A stretch of 64,000 nucleotides of DNA from Butyrivibrio sp. (GTDB lineage Bacteria > Bacillota > Clostridia > Lachnospirales > Lachnospiraceae). Of the stretch, positions 16,875 through 26,226 are shown one piece after another; positions within the stretch are counted from its first letter, which is position 1; every line of letters begins with the position of its first letter. The position numbers and the translations under genes are program-made. The stretch lies in the NCBI GenBank assembly GCA_015056565.1, contig SVGB01000013.1:26704-90703 (forward strand), in the 5' to 3' direction. The notes below the pieces were generated by a model. That model was given only the letters and a program-made list of their open reading frames with translations. It did no database searches and was not told where the DNA came from.

Positions 16875-18557
16875 ATGGAATTATACATAATACTTTTGGT
16901 TGTCCTGGCATTTATAGTGGCGGCGTTCTTACTGGGACTCCGTGACAGAGCAGTAGCCCGCAGGATGCTTATTAAAAAGCTCAATAACGAATATGGAAAA
17001 GAGCCTCAGAGAAACTATAAAGCCAAAGACAGGGAGCATATCAGCGGTTTTTATAAAAACCACAGACAGGGCTTCCAGATAGACGATACCACCTGGAATG
17101 ACCTCAATATGGACAGCGTCTACGACAGGATGGACTACTGCCTTTCAGCAGCAGGAGAGGAGTACCTTTACTACATGCTGCGTACTCCAAAGCAGGCAGA
17201 TGATTTTGATGATATCGAGAAAAAGATATCTCTTTTTAACAAAGATGCTGATATTCGTTTAAAGATCCAGCTGATATTTTCTGAGATCGGCAATATCAGT
17301 AAGTTTTCTATATATGATTATATCGATCATCTCAAAACCGTTGGAAATGCCGGCAATACCATGCATTATGTAATGCTTGTACTCCTTGTGCTTTCTGTGG
17401 TTTACAGCTTTTTTAACTTTACTGTAGGATTTGCAGCGTTCCTGATTGTAATGGTGGCGCAGATCATTATGTATTTTAGGATAAAGGGTGATATTGATCC
17501 TTATCTTACAACCTACGGATACATCATGAGAGTGGTGAAATCCATCGATAGCTTCAGCAGTATTTCTGATGAAGTTTTAGAAGAGGACGTCAGAGAGCTA
17601 AAAGAGATTTCCAAAGATTTTGCGTCCTTTAAGGCATTTTCCAGTATCCTGCTTTCCCCCACAAGAATGAGCGGAACTGGCAATCCTCTGGATATCCTTT
17701 TGGATTACCTCAGGATGGTCACCCACGCTGACATCATTAAATTCAACCAGATGTACAGGCAGATCATGGAAAAGAGAGAGCAGCTGGACAAGATCCTTGA
17801 GATCACAGGAAGGATCGAGGCAGCGATTTCAATCGCCTGCTTCAGGGCATCCTTTGAGGGCTCCTATGTGATCCCTGAATTTAGCGGCGATACTTTTGAT
17901 GGAAAAGAGCTGCTGCATCCTCTTATCGAGAATGCAGTTTCTAACGATATTGTGACTTCAAAGGGCGTTCTTATTACAGGCTCTAATGCGTCCGGCAAGT
18001 CCACATTCCTTAAGACCTGCGCTATAAACGCCATCCTGGCCCAGTCAATTCACACCGTCCTTGGAAAAGGCTACAAGGCGCCACTTTACAGGATCTATTC
18101 ATCAATGGCACTTAAGGATGACATTTTTGAAGGCGACAGTTACTACATCGTAGAGATCAAGTCCATCAAGAGGATACTTGATGCAGCAGCTGGTGAGGGA
18201 AGTAAGGTTTTGTGCTTCGTGGATGAAGTACTCAGGGGAACAAACACTGTTGAGAGGATTGCAGCGTCAACCCAGATACTTAAAGAGCTCTTTAGGGAGA
18301 AGGTTCAGTGCTTTGCGGCAACTCATGACATTGAGCTGACAGCTCTTTTGAAAGAGGAGTATGACATCTATCACTTTGAAGGTGAAGTGACGGACAACGA
18401 CGTAAAATTTGATTACAGGATAAAGAAAGGTCCTGCCACCACCAGAAATGCCATAAAGCTCCTTGGAGTTCTTGGCTATGAAAAAGAGCTGGTGGAGAGT
18501 GCCCAGAAGATGGCAGATGGTTTCCTTGAAAAGGGAAGCTGGCAGGCGGCTTTTTGA
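16875..18557 (+). CDS. Membrane-associated MutS-like ATPase
   Basis: A 560-aa protein that keeps only the core/lever and ATPase domains of the MutS fold. A hydrophobic N-terminal helix (about 2-22) and a pair of membrane segments at about 158-200 are followed by a helical region. The C-terminal ATPase has Walker A G-S-N-A-S-G-K-S-T at about 369-377, Walker B C-F-V-D-E-V-L-R-G-T-N near 447, and a signature T-H-D near 485. The mismatch-binding domain I of MutS is absent, so classical mismatch repair is unlikely. Such transmembrane MutS homologues occur in Firmicutes and Bacteroidetes; their role is not established. It begins 2 bp after mtaD. Confidence 0.85.
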   Translation: MELYIILLVVLAFIVAAFLLGLRDRAVARRMLIKKLNNEYGKEPQRNYKAKDREHISGFYKNHRQGFQIDDTTWNDLNMDSVYDRMDYCLSAAGEEYLYYMLRTPKQADDFDDIEKKISLFNKDADIRLKIQLIFSEIGNISKFSIYDYIDHLKTVGNAGNTMHYVMLVLLVLSVVYSFFNFTVGFAAFLIVMVAQIIMYFRIKGDIDPYLTTYGYIMRVVKSIDSFSSISDEVLEEDVRELKEISKDFASFKAFSSILLSPTRMSGTGNPLDILLDYLRMVTHADIIKFNQMYRQIMEKREQLDKILEITGRIEAAISIACFRASFEGSYVIPEFSGDTFDGKELLHPLIENAVSNDIVTSKGVLITGSNASGKSTFLKTCAINAILAQSIHTVLGKGYKAPLYRIYSSMALKDDIFEGDSYYIVEIKSIKRILDAAAGEGSKVLCFVDEVLRGTNTVERIAASTQILKELFREKVQCFAATHDIELTALLKEEYDIYHFEGEVTDNDVKFDYRIKKGPATTRNAIKLLGVLGYEKELVESAQKMADGFLEKGSWQAAF

Positions 18558-18567
18558 AAGGATTTAG

Positions 18568-19062
18568 ATGAAAGTTAGTATATATTCAGACGGTTCAGCC
18601 AGAGGAAACCCGGACGGACCAGGCGGATACGGAGTGCTTCTTCGTTACGTGGATGCCAGGGGAGAGGTCCATGAAAAAGAAATAAGCGCAGGCTACGATA
18701 AGACCACCAACAACAGGATGGAGCTTATGGGAGCCATAAAGGGACTGGAAGCCTTAAACCGCCCCTGCGAAGTTGAGGTGTTTACTGATTCCAAGTATGT
18801 GCTCTCAGGGTTTAATGAGGGCTGGATCAAGAACTGGATGAAGAACGGCTGGAAGACCGCCGGCAAGAAACCAGTCAAGAACGTGGAGCTGTGGCAGAGG
18901 CTTATAAAGGCCGCTGAGCCCCACAAGATCAGATGGAACTGGGTCAAGGGTCACAACGGACACCCTGAGAATGAGAGGTGTGATGAGCTGGCAACAACTG
19001 CAGCTGATCAGGATCCGCAGTTTCTCCTTCACGACGACGGAACAGGACTTTTTGAGGAATGA
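18568..19062 (+). CDS. rnhA: Ribonuclease HI
   Basis: A 164-aa enzyme that degrades the RNA strand of RNA-DNA hybrids. The four acidic catalytic residues are D8 (Y-S-D-G-S), E52 (N-R-M-E-L), D74 (F-T-D-S-K-Y) and D139, with the conserved histidine H129 in V-K-G-H. The basic handle (I-K-N-W-M-K-N-G-W) is present, as in E. coli RNase HI. Length is normal. It follows the MutS-like gene by 10 bp and overlaps the next start by four bases (ATGA). Confidence 0.95.
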   Translation: MKVSIYSDGSARGNPDGPGGYGVLLRYVDARGEVHEKEISAGYDKTTNNRMELMGAIKGLEALNRPCEVEVFTDSKYVLSGFNEGWIKNWMKNGWKTAGKKPVKNVELWQRLIKAAEPHKIRWNWVKGHNGHPENERCDELATTAADQDPQFLLHDDGTGLFEE

Positions 19063-19655
19063 TATATTACATTGCAGACTGTCATTTTTTCCACGGAGCC
19101 CTCAATGAAAAGATGGACAAAAGGGGATTTTCCTCTGTGGAAGAGATGAATGAATACATGGTAAAAAAGTGGAATGACAAGGTCACAGGTACTGACACTG
19201 TCATTGTCATTGGGGATCTTTCCCTTGGAAAGAGCAGGGAGACGATGGAAGTTTTGGATGCTCTTAAGGGCAAGATATGCCTCATTCGCGGCAACCACGA
19301 CAAGTATCTTGACGCGGCAGATTTTGACGGCAGGAGATTTGAGTGGGTGGACAGCTACAGGGAGATAACGGATTCCCAGAGGAAGGTTGTCCTTTGCCAC
19401 TATCCGATACCCTTTTACAACGGGCAGTACCGGCTTAAAAAAAGCGGTGAACCCAAGACCTATATGCTCTATGGCCACGTGCATGAAACCAGGGATGAGA
19501 TCCTTATGCAGCAGTTTATAAAGCAGATACAGGAGACTCCCTATACACCTATACACGGAGAACACACAGCTGTGATCCCATGCAACATGATCAACTGCTT
19601 TTGCAAAAGATCTGACTATGAACCACTATCTTTATCAGAATGGATAAATCTATGA
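19059..19655 (+). CDS. Calcineurin-like metallophosphoesterase
   Basis: A 198-aa phosphoesterase of the small YfcE/ MJ0936-like type. Metal-binding motifs in order: A-D-C-H-F (D-x-H variant), G-D-L-S near residue 50, G-N-H-D near 76, H-Y-P near 113, and G-H-V-H near 134. Substrate is unknown; members hydrolyse phosphodiesters or nucleotides. Translation is coupled to rnhA by an ATGA overlap and to mnmA by another at its end, so the three are one transcription unit. Confidence 0.88.
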   Translation: MIYYIADCHFFHGALNEKMDKRGFSSVEEMNEYMVKKWNDKVTGTDTVIVIGDLSLGKSRETMEVLDALKGKICLIRGNHDKYLDAADFDGRRFEWVDSYREITDSQRKVVLCHYPIPFYNGQYRLKKSGEPKTYMLYGHVHETRDEILMQQFIKQIQETPYTPIHGEHTAVIPCNMINCFCKRSDYEPLSLSEWINL

Positions 19656-20737
19656 ACAACGAAAAGACAAAAAGAGCTCTGATAGCAATGAGCGGCGGTG
19701 TTGACAGTTCAGTAGCCGCCGCTTTGATGACTGAAAGGGGCTTTGACTGCATGGGATGTACCATGCGCTTATATGAAAATGACATGATCGGAGAGGATCT
19801 TTTTGGCACCTGCTGCAGCCTTTCTGATACGCAGGATGCCAGAGCGGTCTGTGACAGGATCGGGATTCCCTACAATATCTATCACTATGAGTTTGAGTTC
19901 AGGGACAAGGTAATTGAGCCCTTTGTGTGCAGCTATGAAAGAGGAGAGACTCCAAACCCCTGCATTGGCTGTAACAAGTATCTGAAATTCGACATTCTCT
20001 ACGAGAAGGCAAAAGAGCTGGGGTACGACAATATAGTGACCGGCCACTACGCAAGAATAGAGGAAAGAGAAGACGGGCATTTTTATCTGCTTAAGGCAAA
20101 AGACCTAAGTAAGGATCAGAGCTATGTTCTCTATAACCTGTCTGAAGAGCAGCTTCGCCATACCTATTTTCCTCTTGGGAATCTGACTAAGCCAGAGGTC
20201 AGAGAGATTGCTGATAAAAACGGCTTTGTGACTTCACATAAAAAAGAGAGCCAGGATATCTGCTTTGTTCCAGACGGAGACTACGCAGGAATGATAAAGA
20301 GATATCGCGGCAAAGAGTATCCGGCAGGTGACTTTGTGGATCTTGAAGGAAATGTACTTGGAAGGCACGATGGCATCATCAACTATACCATCGGCCAGAG
20401 AAGAGGCCTTGGAATCCCTGCAGACAGAAGGCTCTACGTTAAGAAGCTTGACGTGCCGGGCAATAAAGTCATATTAGCCGACGATGCAGACCTCTACGAG
20501 AAGGAAGTCAGGGTAAGGCAGTTCCACTGGATAACCGGTGATAAGCCCTCATCTGACTTTAGATGCTCAGCCAAGATCAGGTATAGACACAAGGAACAGC
20601 CGGCAACAGTAAAGGTTATTGATGATGACCACGTTTTAGTCACCTTCGATGAACCTCAGCGTGCCATAACCCCAGGCCAGTCAGCGGTCTTCTACGACGG
20701 TGACGTGGTCCTTGGCGGCGGTATAATCGAAAACTGA
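19652..20737 (+). CDS. mnmA: tRNA 2-thiouridylase MnmA
   Basis: A 361-aa enzyme that thiolates U34 of tRNA-Lys, -Glu and -Gln with ATP and a persulfide. The PP-loop is S-G-G-V-D-S-S at residues 14-20. The catalytic cysteines are C104 (in N-P-C-I-G-C region) and C204 (in Q-D-I-C-F-V). G-H-Y-A-R and the C-terminal barrel motif G-Q-S-A-V-F-Y are also present. I favour ATG 19652, which overlaps the preceding stop as ATGA; ATG 19640 would add four residues. The stop codon lies at the foot of a 148-bp hairpin. A tRNA-Glu gene lies at the far end of the window. Confidence 0.95.
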   Translation: MNNEKTKRALIAMSGGVDSSVAAALMTERGFDCMGCTMRLYENDMIGEDLFGTCCSLSDTQDARAVCDRIGIPYNIYHYEFEFRDKVIEPFVCSYERGETPNPCIGCNKYLKFDILYEKAKELGYDNIVTGHYARIEEREDGHFYLLKAKDLSKDQSYVLYNLSEEQLRHTYFPLGNLTKPEVREIADKNGFVTSHKKESQDICFVPDGDYAGMIKRYRGKEYPAGDFVDLEGNVLGRHDGIINYTIGQRRGLGIPADRRLYVKKLDVPGNKVILADDADLYEKEVRVRQFHWITGDKPSSDFRCSAKIRYRHKEQPATVKVIDDDHVLVTFDEPQRAITPGQSAVFYDGDVVLGGGIIEN

Positions 20738-20884
20738 AACAAGACACGGGGACAGTTCTGCTGCTGACAGGGGTGGACCATGGGGACGGGGTTAGTGGTT
20801 CATTGGGAGTCATCCCAATGAACCGCTAACCCCGTCCCCATGGTCCACCCCTGTCAGCAGCAGAACTGTCCCCGTGTCTTGTTT
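20737..20884. repeat. 148-bp near-perfect hairpin (palindromic repeat element)
   Basis: Arms of 72 bases (20737-20808 and 20813-20884) are complementary with a single mismatch, around a 4-base loop. The arms contain GGGGACAG and GGGGACGG words also found in the element at 46538-46666. It starts on the last base of the mnmA stop codon and ends 10 bp before the stop of the convergent lipoprotein gene, with TTTTGTTTTT following on the plus strand and AAAC on the other end. It may thus also end transcription from mnmA. The length and symmetry suggest a mobile palindromic element, not a simple terminator. Confidence 0.92.
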
Positions 20885-20894
20885 TGTTTTTCTC

Positions 20895-21899
20895 TTAGTT
20901 TATTGATCCTGCATTTGATTTATCTACTGGTTCGAATGGAACCCATACGTAGCGAAGATCGTCAGTTACGTACTGAACGTCCTTGGTGGTACCTTTTTTT
21001 GCAAGAGCGATAGCAGCTTCTATGCAGGCAGCGCCCTGTCCCTTAGCAGACTGGTAAACTGTGAACTGCATTCCTCCGTCAAGGATTGACTGGCATCCTT
21101 CAACTGTTGCATCGATTCCGACTACCGGGATAGCAGAGGTGTCGATTCCGAGCTCCTTCATGGCCTGGGCAACGCCGACAGCCATGGAATCGTTGTTGCA
21201 GATAACGCAGTCGTAAGGCTGGCCTGTCTTTAAGAAGATCTTGAACTCGTCAGCAGCTTTCTGAGTATCCCAGTAGGCTGTGTCGTTAAATACGAAGTTT
21301 GCATTTACACCGGCCTTCTTGAAATAGTTCTTTACAGCCTTTGTTCTTTTAGCTGCTGCAGGGTGTGTGGGTTCTCCCTGGAAAAGAACTACGTTGAGGC
21401 TGCTTGGCTTTCCAAGTTTGTTCCATACATAATCAGCTTGCATTGTTCCGGCATCAATCTCGTAACTTCCAACATACATATATTTGTCAGGCTTAAGATA
21501 TGCTGAATCAGGTTCTGAGTTTGTAAACAGAATTGGAATATCACCAGCTGTAACCTCAAGCTGAAGGGTGGTATCAATGTTTACCGGGTTACAGATGATA
21601 ACGTCATAGCCCTTTGAAGCGGCATCCCTTATTTGGGCAACCTGATCGTCAACTGTTGCACAAGGCTCGCCAACATCAACTGTAACTCCTGCATTTTTTC
21701 CGGCTTCTATTACAGAATTCATCAGAAGCTCTTTAAAGTTATCAAGAGTAAGTGTTGAAAAGAATACCTTAACACCTGAACCATCTGTAGATGCGCCGCC
21801 TCCTTGAGAGGAACTTCCACATCCTATAATTGAAAGAGCTATCAGCACACTGGTAAGAATGCCTGTAATTATTCTTTTAAAAGATTTATTTCTGATCAT
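20895..21899 (-). CDS. Sugar-type substrate-binding lipoprotein next to a chemoreceptor
   Basis: A 334-aa lipoprotein: signal peptide with lipobox I-I-G-C at the end of the hydrophobic core, a Gly/Ser-rich linker, then a two-lobe periplasmic-binding-protein domain of the Peripla_BP_4 / ribose-galactose type. Recognisable pieces are D-D-Q-V-A-Q-I-R-D-A, I-I-C-N-P-V-N near residue 125, C-V-I-C-N-N-D-S-M-A-V-G near 233 and V-V-G-I-D-A-T near 256. I start at ATG 21899; the frame stays open upstream into the receptor gene, but those residues have no signal sequence. No ABC permease or ATPase lies nearby. The gene is 13 bp behind a chemoreceptor gene on the same strand. Confidence 0.87.
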   Translation of the reverse strand: MIRNKSFKRIITGILTSVLIALSIIGCGSSSQGGGASTDGSGVKVFFSTLTLDNFKELLMNSVIEAGKNAGVTVDVGEPCATVDDQVAQIRDAASKGYDVIICNPVNIDTTLQLEVTAGDIPILFTNSEPDSAYLKPDKYMYVGSYEIDAGTMQADYVWNKLGKPSSLNVVLFQGEPTHPAAAKRTKAVKNYFKKAGVNANFVFNDTAYWDTQKAADEFKIFLKTGQPYDCVICNNDSMAVGVAQAMKELGIDTSAIPVVGIDATVEGCQSILDGGMQFTVYQSAKGQGAACIEAAIALAKKGTTKDVQYVTDDLRYVWVPFEPVDKSNAGSIN

Positions 21900-21912
21900 G
21901 GCTGTGACCTCC

Positions 21913-23931
21913 TCAAATCTTAAACTTCTGAACATAGGATGTAAGAGTCTGCGAAGTTTCTGCAAGCTCATGAGAGTTGTCTGCCACATCCTGACTGCTC
22001 TTTGTGATATTGTTTGCCATTTCAACCATGTTTTCGCTGGTTGCCAGGATCTCGTCAGCACTTGCTGCCTGTTCCTCGGAAATAGCTGCAACGTTAGTTG
22101 CTACATCGTCAACCTTCTGGATGTCATCCAGCATAGCCTCGATAAGGCTATTGGATTCCTGAATGTTGTTATAGATCTGATCAAAGGTTCCAACCGCGAC
22201 TGTGATAAGCTCTGAGTTTTCTTTTATGCTGTCAGCACTTTCATTGGCCTGTCCAACAGCTTCGCCGATAAGCTTTCTGACTTCATCAATGAGGTTCGAG
22301 ATATTCTGAGCACTCTCAGCTGAAGTCTGGGCAAGCTTGGCAATCTGTGTAGCAACAACCGCAAAGCCTTTACCTGCTTCACCGGCTCTTGCAGCCTCGA
22401 TGCTGGCATTGAGGGAGAGAAGATTGGTCTCTTCTGCGATCTCACCGATCATGCCAACAATATTGGTGATCTCTTCTGATGCAGCGCCAACCTTGTTGAT
22501 GGATTCAACCAGACGCTCGTTGGCTTCTGAGATACCATCCATGGCAGCGGAGAGTTTTTCCATATCCTGACGGCCCTGCTGAGAGATATCAACTGTTTCC
22601 TTCATACTCTCATTAGCCTTGTCGCTGTTTTCTCTTGTGTCAGCAACAACCTGGGCGAGGGTAGTAGCATTGGAAGCAATGTCGTTAACCGCTGTTGCCA
22701 GCTGGTCAACAGTATCATTAAGCTGTTTCATGGCCTCTGCCTGAGACTGAGAAGCCTCGTACATGGTCTTTGAAACTCTGTCGGAATTGTCGGACTCTTC
22801 CTGCAGCTTGTCAGATTCCTGGCTGATACTGGAGAGCATGCTTCTCATGGAAGCTACGAACTCTGAAACCTTGCTGCCCATGACACCGATCTCGTCGTTA
22901 CTTGAGGAATCAATATCAATCGTAAAGTCACCCTCTGACATGGAGGTGATGTTATTTGAGATATTACCAAGAGGAGCAATAACTTTTCTAACAACAAAGA
23001 GGATAAGGACAACAATAAGAACAATTGCTATGGCACCAACTATTGCTAATATTGAGCCCATCTGTGTTACAGATTTTAGAATAATGTTTGTTGGGATATA
23101 TGATACTAAAACCCAGTCTGTTCCAGAAATTTCAGAGAAGGCAACCATGTAGTCGCCAATTTCTTTACTGGAAAGATCACTGTTATTTATTGCCTTTGCA
23201 GCTCCGGCAAGAAGCACATCTGAACTGCTCTCGGAAATAGCTGAACCCACCAGGTTCATATCTCTGTGAGCCAGGATCTTGTTGTCGTTGGTATCAACAA
23301 GGAATGAACTTGCGCCGTCCATCTTAACTCCGGAGTTTACGATGATGGTTATCTTATTTAAGGTAACGTCTGCACCTATTATCTTTATCAGGTTTGAGCC
23401 GTCATTCAAGATACCAGTTGCACTTATAACTGTTTCGCCCTGGTCGTTGGTGTAGGATGTTCCGTATGCCATTGTGATACGGCTGATACCCTGTTTAAAC
23501 CAGGTGCTGTCAGTTACGTTAGCATCTGACATATCAGACTCGGTCGCCTTATAGAGCTTGCCATCTGTTGTTCCGATATAGAAGCCCTTTGGAGAGTTGG
23601 AATTGTAACCATAAAAAGAATCCAGAACCGGGATAAGTTCTGCTTCGGAAGGATTCATACTCTCGATGACATGTTTGACAGTCTGGAAGTAAGTAAGATT
23701 GTCAGAAAGCCAGGCTTCAATATTATCTGCCTGGTTGGAAATTGATGACTCCAGGGTCTCTGTAGCCATCTCAGTCATCCTGTTCTTGGATACAGATGCT
23801 GCGATGTTAACAAGCACAAGCACTGTGATGACAACAACAGGAATGATGTACATAAGAAGCTTAGTACTGATCTTTTTGTTCTTTTTCTTGGCTGAAGCTC
23901 TTACTGATGGGATTTCCTCATTTTTGCTCAT
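21913..23931 (-). CDS. Methyl-accepting chemotaxis protein with dCache-type sensor
   Basis: A 672-aa chemoreceptor. A short cytosolic Lys-rich start is followed by membrane helix 1 (about 25-48), an extracellular region of about 250 residues that looks like a double Cache domain ([14 protein letters not shown] and D-W-V-L-V-S-Y-I-P motifs), membrane helix 2 (about 285-312), a HAMP domain, and a long signalling coil. The hairpin tip is conserved ([22 protein letters not shown]). It should report to CheW/CheA. The binding lipoprotein downstream may hand it a ligand. The ribosome site is GGAGACA. Confidence 0.93.
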   Translation of the reverse strand: MSKNEEIPSVRASAKKKNKKISTKLLMYIIPVVVITVLVLVNIAASVSKNRMTEMATETLESSISNQADNIEAWLSDNLTYFQTVKHVIESMNPSEAELIPVLDSFYGYNSNSPKGFYIGTTDGKLYKATESDMSDANVTDSTWFKQGISRITMAYGTSYTNDQGETVISATGILNDGSNLIKIIGADVTLNKITIIVNSGVKMDGASSFLVDTNDNKILAHRDMNLVGSAISESSSDVLLAGAAKAINNSDLSSKEIGDYMVAFSEISGTDWVLVSYIPTNIILKSVTQMGSILAIVGAIAIVLIVVLILFVVRKVIAPLGNISNNITSMSEGDFTIDIDSSSNDEIGVMGSKVSEFVASMRSMLSSISQESDKLQEESDNSDRVSKTMYEASQSQAEAMKQLNDTVDQLATAVNDIASNATTLAQVVADTRENSDKANESMKETVDISQQGRQDMEKLSAAMDGISEANERLVESINKVGAASEEITNIVGMIGEIAEETNLLSLNASIEAARAGEAGKGFAVVATQIAKLAQTSAESAQNISNLIDEVRKLIGEAVGQANESADSIKENSELITVAVGTFDQIYNNIQESNSLIEAMLDDIQKVDDVATNVAAISEEQAASADEILATSENMVEMANNITKSSQDVADNSHELAETSQTLTSYVQKFKI

Positions 23932-24066
23932 ATTATTGTCTCCTGTATTTGTGTAAAAATTTTATGAATTACATACAAGCCTGTCGTATAATTATAACAT
24001 GGCGGCTATATAAGTAGTCACAATATCGATATTATTTATTTTATTTTAAGAAAATGTCCGTCGCTT
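23932..24066 (-). promoter_or_regulatory. Upstream region of the chemoreceptor operon
   Basis: 135 bp between the kinase stop and the receptor start, AT-rich. It holds a perfect 12-bp palindrome AATATCGATATT at 24022-24033 and, on the minus strand, a TATAAT-like box (23988-23999 region). I could not fix a -35, so the promoter position is not certain. The palindrome could be an operator. Confidence 0.4.
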
Positions 24067-24582
24067 TCACAAAGTGTCAGAAAAATATGCCTGGACCTTT
24101 TCAATAACGCTTTCAAGGGAATCATTGCCCTCATCCACAGTTATATCTGCATACTGCTCATAGAGTGATACCCTTTCCTTATAAAGAGACTCAAGGGTCT
24201 GCCCGTCTTTCATGACTACTCCTCTTTGTTTTGCATGGTGAAGACGCTTTTTAAGAGTTTCAAAGCTGACCTTGAGATAAACCACTTTTCCGATCTCTTT
24301 GTAGTGCTCCATGGCCTCTTTTCCATAGACAACGCTTCCCCCTGTGGCAATAACAGTCTTTTTGGGGGATATCTCAGAGTTTATGCGGTTTTCAATATCT
24401 ATAAATCCGTCAACTCCATCCTCTGCGATTATTCTCGAGAGCTTTCTTCCGTCTTTTTCCTGGATGACAATATCAGCGTCGATGAAGCGGTATCCAAGAA
24501 TCTTGGCAAGGATGACGCCAACCGTGCTCTTTCCAGAGGTGGGCATTCCAATAAGAATGATGTTATTTTTGTTATCTGACAT
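24067..24582 (-). CDS. aroK: Shikimate kinase family protein
   Basis: A 171-aa P-loop kinase. Walker A is G-M-P-T-S-G-K-S-T at residues 12-20, followed by D-A-D near 36 (shikimate-binding Asp), R near 60, A-T-G-G-S near 80 (the family's GGG motif, here with one Gly replaced) and a lid region near 115. In most bacteria it phosphorylates shikimate at position 3. The gene is not next to other aro genes, and the A-T-G-G-S variant and solitary position leave room for another small-molecule kinase. It is divergent from the TetR gene and upstream of the chemoreceptor on the same strand. Confidence 0.8.
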   Translation of the reverse strand: MSDNKNNIILIGMPTSGKSTVGVILAKILGYRFIDADIVIQEKDGRKLSRIIAEDGVDGFIDIENRINSEISPKKTVIATGGSVVYGKEAMEHYKEIGKVVYLKVSFETLKKRLHHAKQRGVVMKDGQTLESLYKERVSLYEQYADITVDEGNDSLESVIEKVQAYFSDTL

Positions 24583-24641
24583 TTCTATTCTCCTTCAAAA
24601 AAATCATTTCATTCTATCACAATATTGCCCGCCAAAGTACA

Positions 24642-24690
24642 TTGACACCTCTATTTTCTTAATATAAAATAATAACGCACGCAATTATTA
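24642..24690 (+). promoter_or_regulatory. TetR gene promoter with inverted-repeat operator
   Basis: TTGACA (24642-24647), 17-bp spacer, TAAAAT (24665-24670). An inverted repeat TAATAA-N9-TTATTA (24670-24690) begins on the last base of the -10, where an autorepressor would sit. The ribosome site GGGAGGAGA precedes ATG 24714. Confidence 0.65.
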
Positions 24691-24713
24691 GCGGGCATGA
24701 TGGGAGGAGACTT

Positions 24714-25265
24714 ATGTCCAGAAAAGCAACAATCACGCAGAAAGAGATAGTTAATGCGGCGTTTAAAATAACAAGAAAAGAGGGCTTTGAGCAGATCACA
24801 TCAAGGAAGCTTGCAGCAGCTGCAGGTTGCTCAACACAGCCAATTTTCCGTATCTATGAGAACATGGATGCCCTTAAGAAGGACGTTTACGACAAGGCAG
24901 CAGAGTACTACCTTGCATATTATGATGAGTATAACAAGACCCATGATATTCCATTCGTGGACCTTGGTCTTGCATATATTGGATTTGCCCAGAAGTATCC
25001 ACATCTGTTCAGACTTCTTTTCATCTCTGAGCAAGGCGCTGATTCCAAGAGCATGTACGATCTTGTAAACGGCAATTCTGAGAATGTGGTAAAAGAGATC
25101 AATAAGGCTCAGGCTAAGGGTGTTTCTAATGCACAGCAGCTCTTTATGCAGATGTGGATCTTTATCCATGGCGCAGGATGCATGGCTGTTACAGGAGACT
25201 ATGATCTTGATGAGGCTGCTTCTGTAGCTATGCTTGAGTCTGCATACACGGCATTTGGCCGCTGA
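24714..25265 (+). CDS. TetR/AcrR-family transcriptional regulator
   Basis: A 183-aa repressor-type protein. The N-terminal helix-turn-helix covers about residues 9-55, with the recognition part T-S-R-K-L-A-A-A-A-G-C-S-T-Q-P-I-F-R-I. The C-terminal ligand domain is about 120 residues and resembles the TetR members with a WHG-like C-terminal domain (W-I-F-I-H-G-A-G). Ligand and targets are unknown. An inverted repeat over its own promoter suggests autoregulation. The RpiR gene starts 10 bp after its stop, so they are probably cotranscribed. Confidence 0.87.
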   Translation: MSRKATITQKEIVNAAFKITRKEGFEQITSRKLAAAAGCSTQPIFRIYENMDALKKDVYDKAAEYYLAYYDEYNKTHDIPFVDLGLAYIGFAQKYPHLFRLLFISEQGADSKSMYDLVNGNSENVVKEINKAQAKGVSNAQQLFMQMWIFIHGAGCMAVTGDYDLDEAASVAMLESAYTAFGR

Positions 25266-25275
25266 TGGTGACTAT

Positions 25276-26226
25276 ATGAAGTTTGATGCGGATGTAGATG
25301 TAATCACCAGGATCAATGAATGCTACTCCAGGATGAGCAAGGGGAAAAAGAACCTTGCGACCTATGTGATAGAGCACTACGAGCAGGCAGTTTTTATGAA
25401 GGCTGCTGAGCTCGGCAAGATAGTAGGTGTCAGCGAGTCCACAGTAGTCAGGTTTGCAATGAGTCTTGGCTACGACGGATATCCTGAGTTTCAGAAGTCC
25501 CTTGCAGAGTGGGTTTCTGATAAGTTCGGCTCAGTTGAAAAGGTGGGCAGAAGATTTGGAAGGAGCAGTGAGGGAGAGATATTATCATCTATTCTTCAGT
25601 CTGATATCTCCAACATTGAGCACACCATCAATAATATTGATGTGGCTGCTTTTAAAACAGCAGTTGATATCATTCTTAAGGCGAGATGCGTTTACATTGT
25701 AGGAATACGCAGCTGTGAGCCTCTGGCAGATTTCCTGCACTTTTATCTGAACATGATAAGAGGTAATAATGTGCTGATCAAAACTACCAGCGTCAGCGAG
25801 ATGTTTGAGCAGATGATCAGGATCGGAGACAGAGACTGTATCATCGGTATCAGTTTCCCCAGGTATTCCATGCGTACCCTTAAGTGCATGGAGTTTGCCA
25901 ATGACAGGAATGCCAAGGTCATCACCATAACAGATTCAGTGCATTCGCCAATGAACCTGTATTCATCCTGCAATATTTTAGCTAAGAGCGAGATGGCATC
26001 CATCGTTGATTCGCTGGTTGCGCCACTTAGCGTAATAAATGCCCTGGTGGTAGCTCTTTGCATGAAGAGACCCAATGAGGTCAAGGCCGACCTTAAGATG
26101 CTTGAAGAGGTTTGGAACAACTATCAGGTTTATTTAAATGATGAGATAGACTTTGCTTCTGACGATGTGGCAATGCATTTGCCGGGAGCCCTTGGCAGGA
26201 ATTTGGACGAGGAAGAATATGAATAA
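25276..26226 (+). CDS. RpiR/MurR-family transcriptional regulator (HTH + SIS)
   Basis: A 316-aa regulator. The N-terminal RpiR-type helix-turn-helix ends in V-S-E-S-T-V-V-R-F-A near residue 60 and G-Y-D-G-Y-P-E-F. A SIS sugar-phosphate isomerase domain follows (about 120-270; V-Y-I-V-G-I-R-S-C near 137, and I-I-G-I-S-F-P-R-Y near 195). These regulators sense phosphorylated sugars. No sugar catabolic gene is adjacent, so its target is unknown. I start at ATG 25276; the frame is open further upstream into the TetR gene. A C-terminal tail of about 40 residues beyond the SIS domain is acidic. Confidence 0.87.
   Translation: MKFDADVDVITRINECYSRMSKGKKNLATYVIEHYEQAVFMKAAELGKIVGVSESTVVRFAMSLGYDGYPEFQKSLAEWVSDKFGSVEKVGRRFGRSSEGEILSSILQSDISNIEHTINNIDVAAFKTAVDIILKARCVYIVGIRSCEPLADFLHFYLNMIRGNNVLIKTTSVSEMFEQMIRIGDRDCIIGISFPRYSMRTLKCMEFANDRNAKVITITDSVHSPMNLYSSCNILAKSEMASIVDSLVAPLSVINALVVALCMKRPNEVKADLKMLEEVWNNYQVYLNDEIDFASDDVAMHLPGALGRNLDEEEYE

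Noticed and set aside
16147..16911. 254-codon minus-strand open frame over mtaD
   Set aside because: A shadow of a well-conserved enzyme gene, with no ribosome site or family motif.
20737..20884. Plain rho-independent terminator
   Set aside because: The 72-bp arms are far longer than any terminator needs, and related words recur in another intergenic element; a terminator role may be secondary.
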